Assembly: GCA_015485455.1 (NCBI GenBank)
Contig: WFTN01000175.1
Coordinates: forward strand, 1-7,682
From: Planctomycetota bacterium
GTDB lineage: Bacteria; Planctomycetota; GCA-002687715; DRQF01
DNA: 7,682 bases
Direction: 5' to 3'
Shown: piece by piece, positions 1-5,513 of the stretch
How positions within the stretch are numbered: position 1 is the stretch's first letter
Layout of the letters: every line of letters begins with the position of its first letter
The notes under the pieces: model-generated
The model's database searches: none
Told to the model about the DNA's origin: nothing
Seen by the model: only the letters and a program-made list of their open reading frames with translations
Translations under genes and position numbers: made by a program

Positions 1-43
1 CCTTAACCGTGGCCTCAACTGTGATTGCGTCTTCCTTCGCCAT
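1..43 (-). CDS. infA: Translation initiation factor IF-1, N-terminal start only (runs off the left edge)
   Basis: Read leftward from the ATG at 43-41, the first 14 codons give MAKEDAITVEATVK. This matches the highly conserved IF-1 N-terminus (MAKED-I-VEG-V). IF-1 is a small cytoplasmic OB-fold protein that binds the A site of the 30S subunit during initiation. A strong Shine-Dalgarno (AAGAGGT at 57-51) lies 7 nt upstream of the ATG, and a good promoter lies further up (130-103). Only about a fifth of a normal 70-75-residue protein is inside the window. A Thr and an Ala replace residues that are often Glu and Gly in other IF-1 proteins. The gene diverges from the lipoprotein gene at 150. Identification rests on a short stretch, but the start, ribosome site and promoter all agree. 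Confidence 0.85.
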   Translation of the reverse strand, partial: MAKEDAITVEATVK

Positions 44-50
44 GTACTCA

Positions 51-57
51 ACCTCTT
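51..57 (-). promoter_or_regulatory. Ribosome binding site of infA
   Basis: AAGAGGT on the minus strand, 7 nt before the ATG at 43. It supports the leftward infA start, which has only 43 coding bases in the window. Confidence 0.75.
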
Positions 58-72
58 ATTTTCAGAAAGCAA

Positions 73-95
73 GCCAACGTACATCTTACGTCGGC
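73..95. repeat. 23-bp imperfect palindrome in the infA/lipoprotein divergent region
   Basis: Arms 73-81 (GCCAACGTA) and 87-95 (TACGTCGGC) pair at 8 of 9 positions, with an A76/C92 mismatch, around a 5-nt centre (CATCT). It sits just downstream of the predicted infA transcription start near 96, so in RNA it would form a 5'-end hairpin of the infA leader. On DNA it lies just upstream of the lipoprotein gene and could be an operator. Which role applies, if either, cannot be told from the sequence alone. Confidence 0.45.
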
Positions 96-102
96 AGAAA
101 AG

Positions 103-130
103 ACTATAACCGATCGTCTTCGTCACCCAA
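103..130 (-). promoter_or_regulatory. Predicted sigma-70-type promoter of infA
   Basis: On the minus strand there is a -35 box TTGGGT (130-125), a 16-nt spacer, and a -10 box TATAGT (108-103, 5 of 6 to consensus). The predicted start is near 96, giving a leader of about 53 nt before the infA ATG at 43. The same TATA core read on the plus strand is TATAAC (105-110), a possible -10 for the lipoprotein gene, but no good plus-strand -35 is visible. Confidence 0.45.
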
Positions 131-137
131 TGGCCGA

Positions 138-143
138 AAAGGA
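138..143 (+). promoter_or_regulatory. Ribosome binding site fixing the lipoprotein start at 150
   Basis: AAAGGA ends 6 nt before the ATG at 150. It sets the start there rather than at the earlier in-frame codons, the first of which (9-11) is inside infA. Confidence 0.65.
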
Positions 144-149
144 TCCTTC

Positions 150-812
150 ATGTCTCTCAAGTCTACTTTTCATGTGATTCTAACCCTCACTCCTCTTCTC
201 TTGGCCCTGGGGTGTACAACCACCCCCAACGCCTCGGAGCTCCCGACAGACGAAAGTGAGGTCCAGACAGTCGTCCAGGAGGAAAGCCCCAGAACAGAGG
301 CGGAACCACCCCAAGACCCTCCTATTCCTGTTTCCAGACTGAATCTCAAGGGGGTCAAGGGAGGCAAGATCACCTTCCTCGTTGCGGGCTCGCCCTCAGA
401 GGTGGCCGATGCCTTGCTCAACTTCGACTTAAGTGCGGACCACCGGTCCTGGGCCGTTCGCTTTGAAACTCTCGAAGGGAAGAAAGGCATGACCCGTGCG
501 CGATGGTACTTCGAAGGAAAGGCTGGTATCAATCCCACCGTTGAATTGGGGTTCTGGCGCGACACACCAAATGAGAGTGAAATTCGAATTCGCTATCGCT
601 TGGTCAAGAAAGCCTTCGGACTCGGAGCATTCTTCGGTGATTACGTCCTCAGGCCGGATGCCCAGGATCCCACCAAGACAGCAATCACCGAGCGCACCTT
701 TATTGACAGTGGGGTCTGGATAGCCAATGCGAGCTACGAAGAGATTGAAGCTGGGCTTCGAGAGGATGCCAAACTCCTCACCGCTTGGTTCAAATCTCGT
801 CAACAGGATTGA
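150..812 (+). CDS. Predicted outer-surface lipoprotein with a START/SRPBCC-like domain
   Basis: This is a 220-residue secreted lipoprotein of unknown specific role. Residues 1-21 form a type II signal peptide: a basic start (MSLK), a Leu/Thr-rich core, and a lipobox LALGC with the lipidated Cys22. Residues 23-60 are a Thr/Glu/Pro-rich linker. From about residue 65 a mixed alpha/beta region contains an opening strand with a V-A-G-S-P-S-E-V-A-D-A-L stretch, repeated amphipathic strands (FETLEG, ARWYFEG, ESEIRIRYRL) and a long C-terminal helix (about 195-217). That layout resembles polyketide-cyclase/START-like SRPBCC folds, which bind hydrophobic ligands; this is inference from pattern, not a clear match. 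The reading frame stays open upstream, but that extension is antisense to infA and precedes the signal peptide, so I reject it. The 3' end overlaps bpt by 23 bp, tail to tail. Confidence 0.7.
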   Translation: MSLKSTFHVILTLTPLLLALGCTTTPNASELPTDESEVQTVVQEESPRTEAEPPQDPPIPVSRLNLKGVKGGKITFLVAGSPSEVADALLNFDLSADHRSWAVRFETLEGKKGMTRARWYFEGKAGINPTVELGFWRDTPNESEIRIRYRLVKKAFGLGAFFGDYVLRPDAQDPTKTAITERTFIDSGVWIANASYEEIEAGLREDAKLLTAWFKSRQQD

Positions 813-1569
813 TCGATAGCGGTTGTGGATAGTGCTGAACCAAGGGCTCCCAAGAGCCGTCGTTTTTCAAGACCTCCCCTGGCCCAAAACGTGCCTTGTA
901 GGACATGGCTGGGCAATCTCGAACCATAAACCCAGGATGATACCATCGGCACTTTTCTCTTGCAGCCCATTCAAGCTCAAAGATCATGGACGCAATGCCT
1001 AACGACCGCTTGGAAAACGATGGATCATAAAAGAAATAAATGGAGCTCAAGATGTTTGGTAGCAAGTCTACCAGTCCCACAGCAATCAGTTCACCATCCA
1101 AAAAGTAGTCCATCTCCCAAGAACGTTTTGATCCAGCGAACATAAATCCACGCATGCCCTCTTCGTCTGCCACCATAGGGCCAACATGCTTACTGCCTAG
1201 GTAGTTCTCCAAGAGGAGACGTTTCTCTTCCGTGTATATGGGTCTCGAGATCTCGATTTCTAAATCCAGATTACGATTCCGAGCTTTGCGAAGGCTCTTG
1301 GATGCTTTGAAGCGTGCGACCTCCACACGCATAGAGCGGCACTCCCCGCAATCTTTGCACACAGGCTGGAAGAACATGGACCCCATGCGCCGAAATCCAG
1401 ATTCCAAAAGCTGCTCGTGCACCGAGGCTGTTATGTTTGGACCAGGATCAATCAGGAAGTTTTCCCAAACCCGCCCGGGGAGATAGGGGCATTCTTCCGG
1501 CGGTGACAGACTCCCCCGCCAATGGGCAATGTCCTCTATGTCCACAACGAATCTCGCATTCTCATTCAC
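790..1569 (-). CDS. bpt: Aspartate/glutamate leucyltransferase (N-degron pathway)
   Basis: The 259-residue product matches the Bpt/arginyltransferase family. By family knowledge it transfers Leu from Leu-tRNA to N-terminal Asp or Glu, marking cytoplasmic proteins for ClpS-ClpAP degradation. The N-terminal ATE region has C27-PYLPGR, then GFRRMGSMFFQPVC (58-71) and the Cys cluster C71-x2-C74-x2-C77-R. The C-terminal GNAT-like region contains SSIYFFYDPSFSKRSLG (175-191), WYHPGFM (209-215) and the near-invariant MSYKARFGP (222-230). Length is normal. The start is GTG at 1569; the next upstream in-frame stop is at 1602-1600 with no other start codon between. An AAGGA only 1 nt before GTG is unusually close, so a start a few codons later (GTG at 1545) is possible. 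No clpS or clpA lies in the window. A paralogous arginyltransferase specificity cannot be excluded by eye. Confidence 0.88.
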   Translation of the reverse strand: MNENARFVVDIEDIAHWRGSLSPPEECPYLPGRVWENFLIDPGPNITASVHEQLLESGFRRMGSMFFQPVCKDCGECRSMRVEVARFKASKSLRKARNRNLDLEIEISRPIYTEEKRLLLENYLGSKHVGPMVADEEGMRGFMFAGSKRSWEMDYFLDGELIAVGLVDLLPNILSSIYFFYDPSFSKRSLGIASMIFELEWAAREKCRWYHPGFMVRDCPAMSYKARFGPGEVLKNDGSWEPLVQHYPQPLSINPVDEI

Positions 1570-1570
1570 A

Positions 1571-1575
1571 TCCTT
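1571..1575 (-). promoter_or_regulatory. Unusually close Shine-Dalgarno at the bpt start
   Basis: AAGGA on the minus strand is separated from the GTG at 1569 by one base, where 5-9 would be usual. Either initiation is weak here or the true start lies slightly downstream. Confidence 0.35.
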
Positions 1576-1606
1576 ACCGACATATTGACGTCCTGGGGGT
1601 TAAGTG

Positions 1607-1635
1607 GGGATACGGTTTCGGCAGAAAAAAGTCAA
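1607..1635 (-). promoter_or_regulatory. Predicted sigma-70-type promoter of bpt
   Basis: Minus-strand -35 box TTGACT (1635-1630, 5 of 6), a 17-nt spacer, and a weaker -10 box TATCCC (1612-1607, 3 of 6). The predicted start near 1600 gives a leader of about 30 nt before the GTG at 1569. This is the best promoter match in the gap. Confidence 0.35.
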
Positions 1636-1924
1636 GAAACTTGCCTAACCGCCATACAAGAAGAAGCCGTTCTCACGCCCTCAGCCACCCCGAAAGCCAA
1701 TCGGAGCAAGCAGATGATCTCCTGCCAATCTCACAAGAAATCCATGTAAAAGTCATGTTAAGACTTGCAATCAAAAGGGGCCCGCTTACTCTCGAAACTT
1801 TGAGTACTCCGCTTATTGACGATGCGCCGATTGGATGTGCCGTGAATCTCCCCAGAGAGCCACGGTTAATCCCATGTTTCTGACGTTGTACGCCGCCGCT
1901 TCATCTCAAGAATAGGAATTCGCA

Positions 1925-3568
1925 ATGAATCACCCCTCACGTTTTTTACTTGTTTTGGCTGCCATCTTAGCTCTATCGAGCGCAGGATTCTCCCAAGGAC
2001 TCCCCCCCGTGCCGGTTCCCGCCGGGAACCCAATCACCGCGGAAAAAGCCGTACTCGGCAAGATTCTCTTCTGGGAAGAACAGTTGTCAGCAGACAACCG
2101 CCTTGCCTGTGGAACATGTCACCTGAATGAATGGGGAGGGGGCGATCCACGTTTCGCTGTCAACCCAGGCCCGGATGGTGTCTTCGGGAATGTCGACGAC
2201 ATCTTTGGTTCTAGCTCGGTCCGACGGGCCGGGCCCAACAATGACTTCATACCCGATCCCAATTTTTTTCTGTTTCCTCAGGTAACAGGGCGTGCTGCTC
2301 CCACCACGATCAATGCTGCCTATTCTCCAGAGCTACTTTGGAGCGGTGCTGTGGCTGGTGGTTTTGACGATCCTGATACAGGAGCCAACATCTTGCCAAC
2401 TGGTGGGGCATTGGAAACTTTGTCTGCTGTCGTCCCACTTTCTGGAGGCCTCATGGGGCATGATAGCCGCATGTGGGCCAACGTTACGGGCAAGTTACAA
2501 AACGCTACACCTCTCAAACTTGCATCGAACATTCCAGCAGACGTGGCAACAGCCTTGGGAACCAACGCCACCTACCCAGCCCTTTTTCAAGCCGCTTTTG
2601 GAAGCACACAAATAACAGCGGCCCGTGTCGCCATGGCTTTGGCGACCTATCAGCGCACACTCGTTTCAGATCAAACGCCATACGACGACTTCCTTAATGG
2701 CAACACCAGCGCACTGACTTTAGCCCAACAAGCAGGTCTCAACACCTTTAATGGCGTTGGTCAATGCAACCAATGCCACAGTGGTGCGGAAACAACGGAT
2801 CAGAGCTATCACAACATCGGCATCCGCCCTGCATCTGATGATGCCGGACGTATGGACGCAACAGGGAATCCATCTGATCTTGGCCTGTTCAAGACGCCGA
2901 CATTGAGAAACTTTGCCTTGCGTCCAAAGCTCATGCACAACGGGCGATTTTTTTCAATCTGGCAAGTCATTTCCTTCTACGCACGTCAAGGCGACTTCAC
3001 CCAAAACCAAGATCCCATCATGGGACAAATCGCTTTGCCAGGAAACCTGTGGCCTGACTTGGTCGACTTCCTTGTGCACGGTCTCACGGACCCGCGTGTG
3101 GCCCAAGGCCAATTCCCCTTCGATCGCCCGACACTTCACAGTGAAACCAACGGCTTCGGCTCATTCACCTTCGGCGATCATCTTGCTGGAACCGGTGGGT
3201 TTACTCCGATCATGCTCGCATTCGATCCTCCGAACATTGGCAACACGGACTACCGCTTAGGAGTCACCTCAACTCTGGGCGCCAGCACCGCATTCCTTCT
3301 GTTCTCCAATGTGCAAGCGGCGCCGAGCACGGTCTTGTCAGGCATCCCATTCGCTGTGGATGTGACAGACCCAAGCTTTGATTTCTTGGCCTTCCCAACA
3401 GCGGGCTCGGGAGCTGGGGATGGCTATGCCACAGCTCATTTCCCAATCCCGAATTCCCCTGCTCTTGTTGGCATGACCCGCTACGTTCAATGGTTGGTGT
3501 TTGATCCTGCCAGCACTGCAACACTGCCTTACTCCGCCTCGCGAGGAGCCGAAATCGTCGTATTCTAA
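1925..3568 (+). CDS. Secreted di-heme cytochrome c peroxidase/MauG-family protein with a C-terminal accessory domain
   Basis: This 547-residue exported protein belongs to the CcpA/MauG superfamily, which reduces peroxide or oxidises substrates using two c-type hemes outside the cytoplasmic membrane. A signal peptide spans about 1-24 (hydrophobic LLVLAAILALSSAGF, likely cut after FSQ). Heme sites are C62-GT-C65-H66 and C281-NQ-C284-H285. Also visible are PTTINAAYSP (126-135), RVAMALATYQRTLVS (234-248) and FKTPTLRNFAL...LMHNGRF (322-342), in which Met337 is a candidate axial ligand. The hemes are 219 residues apart, wider than in classic bacterial CcP, because of an insert around 75-125 containing GPDGVFGNVDDIFGS. 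Residues from about 405 to the end form an extra beta-rich domain with IPNSPALVG (508-516) and a final SRGAEIVVF, of a kind I associate with exported planctomycete proteins. AGGA 7 nt upstream supports the ATG. Transcription should end at the 3591 hairpin. Peroxidase versus MauG-like activity is undecided. Confidence 0.9.
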   Translation: MNHPSRFLLVLAAILALSSAGFSQGLPPVPVPAGNPITAEKAVLGKILFWEEQLSADNRLACGTCHLNEWGGGDPRFAVNPGPDGVFGNVDDIFGSSSVRRAGPNNDFIPDPNFFLFPQVTGRAAPTTINAAYSPELLWSGAVAGGFDDPDTGANILPTGGALETLSAVVPLSGGLMGHDSRMWANVTGKLQNATPLKLASNIPADVATALGTNATYPALFQAAFGSTQITAARVAMALATYQRTLVSDQTPYDDFLNGNTSALTLAQQAGLNTFNGVGQCNQCHSGAETTDQSYHNIGIRPASDDAGRMDATGNPSDLGLFKTPTLRNFALRPKLMHNGRFFSIWQVISFYARQGDFTQNQDPIMGQIALPGNLWPDLVDFLVHGLTDPRVAQGQFPFDRPTLHSETNGFGSFTFGDHLAGTGGFTPIMLAFDPPNIGNTDYRLGVTSTLGASTAFLLFSNVQAAPSTVLSGIPFAVDVTDPSFDFLAFPTAGSGAGDGYATAHFPIPNSPALVGMTRYVQWLVFDPASTATLPYSASRGAEIVVF

Positions 3569-3590
3569 GACTGCCACGATCGAGAAAGAT

Positions 3591-3629
3591 AAGAGCGTAG
3601 TTGGCCTTGGTGCCCACTACGCTCTTTTT
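3591..3629. terminator. Strong rho-independent terminator, probably bidirectional
   Basis: A perfect 11-bp stem (AAGAGCGTAGT at 3591-3601 with ACTACGCTCTT at 3616-3626) encloses a 14-nt loop and runs into TTTTT (3625-3629). It begins 22 nt after the peroxidase stop. On the minus strand the stem is followed by ATCTTTCTC, a moderately U-rich tail, so it may also end the leftward operon whose last gene stops at 3648. Confidence 0.88.
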
Positions 3630-3647
3630 CTTGCAATACTGTAAAAG

Positions 3648-4217
3648 TTAGCGCTCCCCACCGGGCACCCAAAGGACTTCAGAATCATCTTGCTTGTTGA
3701 CGAATCTCGCCAATACAAAAAGGTAATCGGAAAGGCGATTCAAATAGTGGACTACGGATTCATTGACATCCTCCAAAGCGGCCAAAGCCACTGAACGACG
3801 CTCTGCCCGCCGCGCCACGCAACGAGCCAGATGTAAATTGGCCCCCAGGGGCGAACCACCAGATAGGATGAAACTCTTGAGTTCCCCCAAGCTCTCGTTG
3901 TGGGTATCCATGTCCTTTTCAAGCTGAACGACTTGATCCGGAGTGACACGAAGACAGCTGCCATGCTCCTCTCCTTCTTGAGGGGGAACACAAAGGTCAG
4001 CTCCTAGGTCAAAAAGATCATTCTGAATGCGCTCCAGTTCTTTGTCTATGGTGGCATCTGAGCAAAGTGTGCGGCAAACTCCCAAGAGAGCCCCAAGTTC
4101 ATCGACTTCACCATAAGCCCATATCCTCGGGTCGTCTTTGCTAACACGTTTGCCGTTGCCCAAGCCAGTCTCACCTTTATCCCCTGACTTGGTGTAGATA
4201 CGTGACAAATGAACCAT
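3648..4217 (-). CDS. pduO: Cob(I)alamin adenosyltransferase, PduO type
   Basis: The 189-residue product matches the PduO-type ATP:co(I)rrinoid adenosyltransferases. These cytoplasmic trimers transfer the adenosyl group of ATP to cob(I)alamin to make coenzyme B12. Clear family motifs are the ATP-binding N-terminus YTKSGDKGETGL (8-19), RVSKDD (24-29), AYGEVDELGALLG (34-46), LFDLGADL (68-75), SFILSGGSPLGANLHLAR (115-132) with RRAER (136-140), and YLNRLSDYLFVLAR (158-171) near the C-terminus. Length is typical and nothing essential looks missing. GGAGG lies 7 nt before the ATG. It is the second gene of a leftward pair, 16 nt after the stop of the two-TM protein, so the two are probably co-transcribed. 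No B12-dependent enzyme, B12 transport gene or clear cobalamin riboswitch is in the window. The family is sure; the symbol follows the prototype and other names are in use. Confidence 0.95.
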   Translation of the reverse strand: MVHLSRIYTKSGDKGETGLGNGKRVSKDDPRIWAYGEVDELGALLGVCRTLCSDATIDKELERIQNDLFDLGADLCVPPQEGEEHGSCLRVTPDQVVQLEKDMDTHNESLGELKSFILSGGSPLGANLHLARCVARRAERRSVALAALEDVNESVVHYLNRLSDYLFVLARFVNKQDDSEVLWVPGGER

Positions 4218-4224
4218 GATCTTG

Positions 4225-4229
4225 CCTCC
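4225..4229 (-). promoter_or_regulatory. Ribosome binding site of the adenosyltransferase gene
   Basis: GGAGG on the minus strand, 7 nt before the ATG at 4217, lies inside the 16-nt junction after the upstream gene's TAA (4236-4234). It gives strong independent initiation within the operon. Confidence 0.8.
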
Positions 4230-4233
4230 GAGT

Positions 4234-5376
4234 TTAGGACGTTTGATTGTCCCGTAGTTGTGTTTCCGCTCGTTTGATTTCTTCTAACACTTGAGGATCT
4301 CTCAAGTAGGGATTGACTGCTCCAGTCACGCTCATCAAAACACTGTAAAACCGAAGAGCCGCTTCAGAATGATTCTCTTCCAAATGTGCACGAGCCAAAA
4401 CTCGATTGGCGTCTAACAGGCCACATTTCCCCACAGACTTGGCAAATCTCGGGTCTTCGATGTCCTCTTGCAAAAGCTCAAGGACATGAGCACTGTGTCC
4501 AACGTCACCATGGCGGCTGGCAACCAGTAAACGCGCTTCACCATCTTGATCACTCATTTGATTCAACCATGCATCATAGTGAATCAAACCACGAACTTGA
4601 AGGGAGCCCCTTCTTTCTTCTTGTTCTTCCAACAATGACAGGTGCCACAGATAGTCGGCAATAGAACGCCTCGTCGATACAATTTCGGGGCTTCGTTGAC
4701 AACCTTCGCCGTGCGCATCCAAAATCTCTTGATCGGCTTCCGCTTGATCCAGCTGCCCGATCTTGAGCCGCGCTTCAATACGCAGCGCGAGTGCTGGCAA
4801 GACAAGAATGATCCATTTGTGATGAGCCTTTTCAAAGTCACTCAGGTGCTGAAGGACATTGTGCAAGAGAGTTTCTGTAACTTGAGAGTCTTCTTGGGAA
4901 AGGGCGAGATAGTACAGTGACTTCGCACGATGAAAGGTCGCGCTGGCGACCAATCCGGCGAGGTCGTCCTTATTCTTCCCTTCAGCGGCATCAGCATTCT
5001 GAAGAAACTCAGTGAATACCTGAATCGCAGCCATGAGGAGTGATCGCCCTTCTGCTCGATCTCTCTCGATCAAGCTCAAACCTCGAAAGTGCTGCTGAAA
5101 AGCGTCCCTCAGATGAGACATCTTCGGTTCCGAGGATGAAGACGGCATCCACTGATCTAAGGACCGAGAGATTTCCTCATTGAGGTCTAAACGTCTTGGT
5201 CTTCCTCGCAACCAAAAGAGAATCCCCACCAAGGTGAGAGCGATCGGCAAGGCCACCCCTCCCGGTGGCGGCAGGGCAACTCCAGAAACGACAGCAACAA
5301 TAAAAAAAGCAATGGCCGCCCCACGCATGGAGCGGGCAACGCGATAAATTTCTTGTATCCTGGGACTGTAGGACAA
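4234..5376 (-). CDS. Two-TM membrane protein with a helical-repeat (TPR-like) cytoplasmic domain, unknown function
   Basis: I do not recognise a named family. The 380-residue product starts with a short polar segment, then two hydrophobic helices (about 18-36 and 41-56) separated by the Pro/Gly-rich turn LPPPGGVALP and followed by the basic stretch RGRPRR. The positive-inside rule puts the rest in the cytoplasm. From about 95 onward it is almost entirely helical, with repeated Ala/Leu-rich pairs such as AIQVFTEFLQNADA, HRAKSLYYLALSQ, LALRIEARLKIGQLDQAEAD and ANRVLARAHLEENHSEAALRFY. These resemble degenerate TPR repeats, which usually mediate protein contacts. The start given is TTG at 5376 with a weak GAGA 8 nt upstream. 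The frame stays open upstream to a TGA near 5472 with coding-like residues but no ATG, GTG or TTG, so the 5' end is uncertain; an ATG at 5325 would start inside the first helix. It heads the operon with pduO. Confidence 0.7.
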   Translation of the reverse strand: MSYSPRIQEIYRVARSMRGAAIAFFIVAVVSGVALPPPGGVALPIALTLVGILFWLRGRPRRLDLNEEISRSLDQWMPSSSSEPKMSHLRDAFQQHFRGLSLIERDRAEGRSLLMAAIQVFTEFLQNADAAEGKNKDDLAGLVASATFHRAKSLYYLALSQEDSQVTETLLHNVLQHLSDFEKAHHKWIILVLPALALRIEARLKIGQLDQAEADQEILDAHGEGCQRSPEIVSTRRSIADYLWHLSLLEEQEERRGSLQVRGLIHYDAWLNQMSDQDGEARLLVASRHGDVGHSAHVLELLQEDIEDPRFAKSVGKCGLLDANRVLARAHLEENHSEAALRFYSVLMSVTGAVNPYLRDPQVLEEIKRAETQLRDNQTS

Positions 5377-5513
5377 TTTGCCAATCTCACTCTGAAGAAT
5401 CTTCTGCTTTTCGCTATGCTCTATCGAGGCAGCAACAGTCGAGTCACTAAGACCATAGGGCTGCGCGATTCAAATGCAACCAAAACACAGAAACACAAGA
5501 GTACAGTCCATCC
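5377..5513. promoter_or_regulatory. Divergent intergenic region between the two-TM protein and CPBP genes
   Basis: These 137 bp must hold promoters for both the leftward operon and the rightward CPBP gene. A minus-strand TTGCAT-16 nt-TATGGT pairing (about 5478-5451) is the best I see and is weak. No clear hairpin or operator stands out. Confidence 0.3.

Larger units (their letters stand above)
1570..1924. other. 355-bp gap between divergent bpt and the peroxidase gene
   Basis: The gap holds the predicted bpt promoter and the peroxidase ribosome site (AGGA at 1914-1917). A small inverted repeat TACTC/GAGTA (1787-1791 and 1802-1806) is too short to interpret. Two plus-strand open frames cross it: 1522-1749, whose start resembles the first part of a receiver domain but lacks the acidic residues, and 1437-1883, which overlaps bpt heavily. 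Neither has a ribosome site, and I do not call either as a gene. I found no convincing promoter for the peroxidase gene. Confidence 0.5.

Noticed and set aside
9..149. In-frame 47-codon extension of the lipoprotein gene
   Set aside because: It runs antisense to the infA start, has no ribosome site, and would bury the lipoprotein signal peptide in the middle of the protein.
170..803. Minus-strand frames opposite the lipoprotein gene (170-565 and 429-803)
   Set aside because: They are antisense to a gene with a clear lipobox, and they show no recognisable motif or ribosome site.
1437..1883. 148-codon plus-strand open frame
   Set aside because: Its first 133 bases are antisense to bpt, it has no ribosome site, and its composition is basic and low in hydrophobic core. 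A decayed gene in the later part is noted as a weak finding only.
2292..3260. Several open frames in other registers within the peroxidase gene
   Set aside because: They are shadows of the long peroxidase frame, whose heme motifs are intact on both sides of these stretches.
4200..4260. Cobalamin riboswitch upstream of pduO
   Set aside because: Only 16 nt separate the two genes and no B12-box-like sequence was seen there or in the 137-bp region before the operon.
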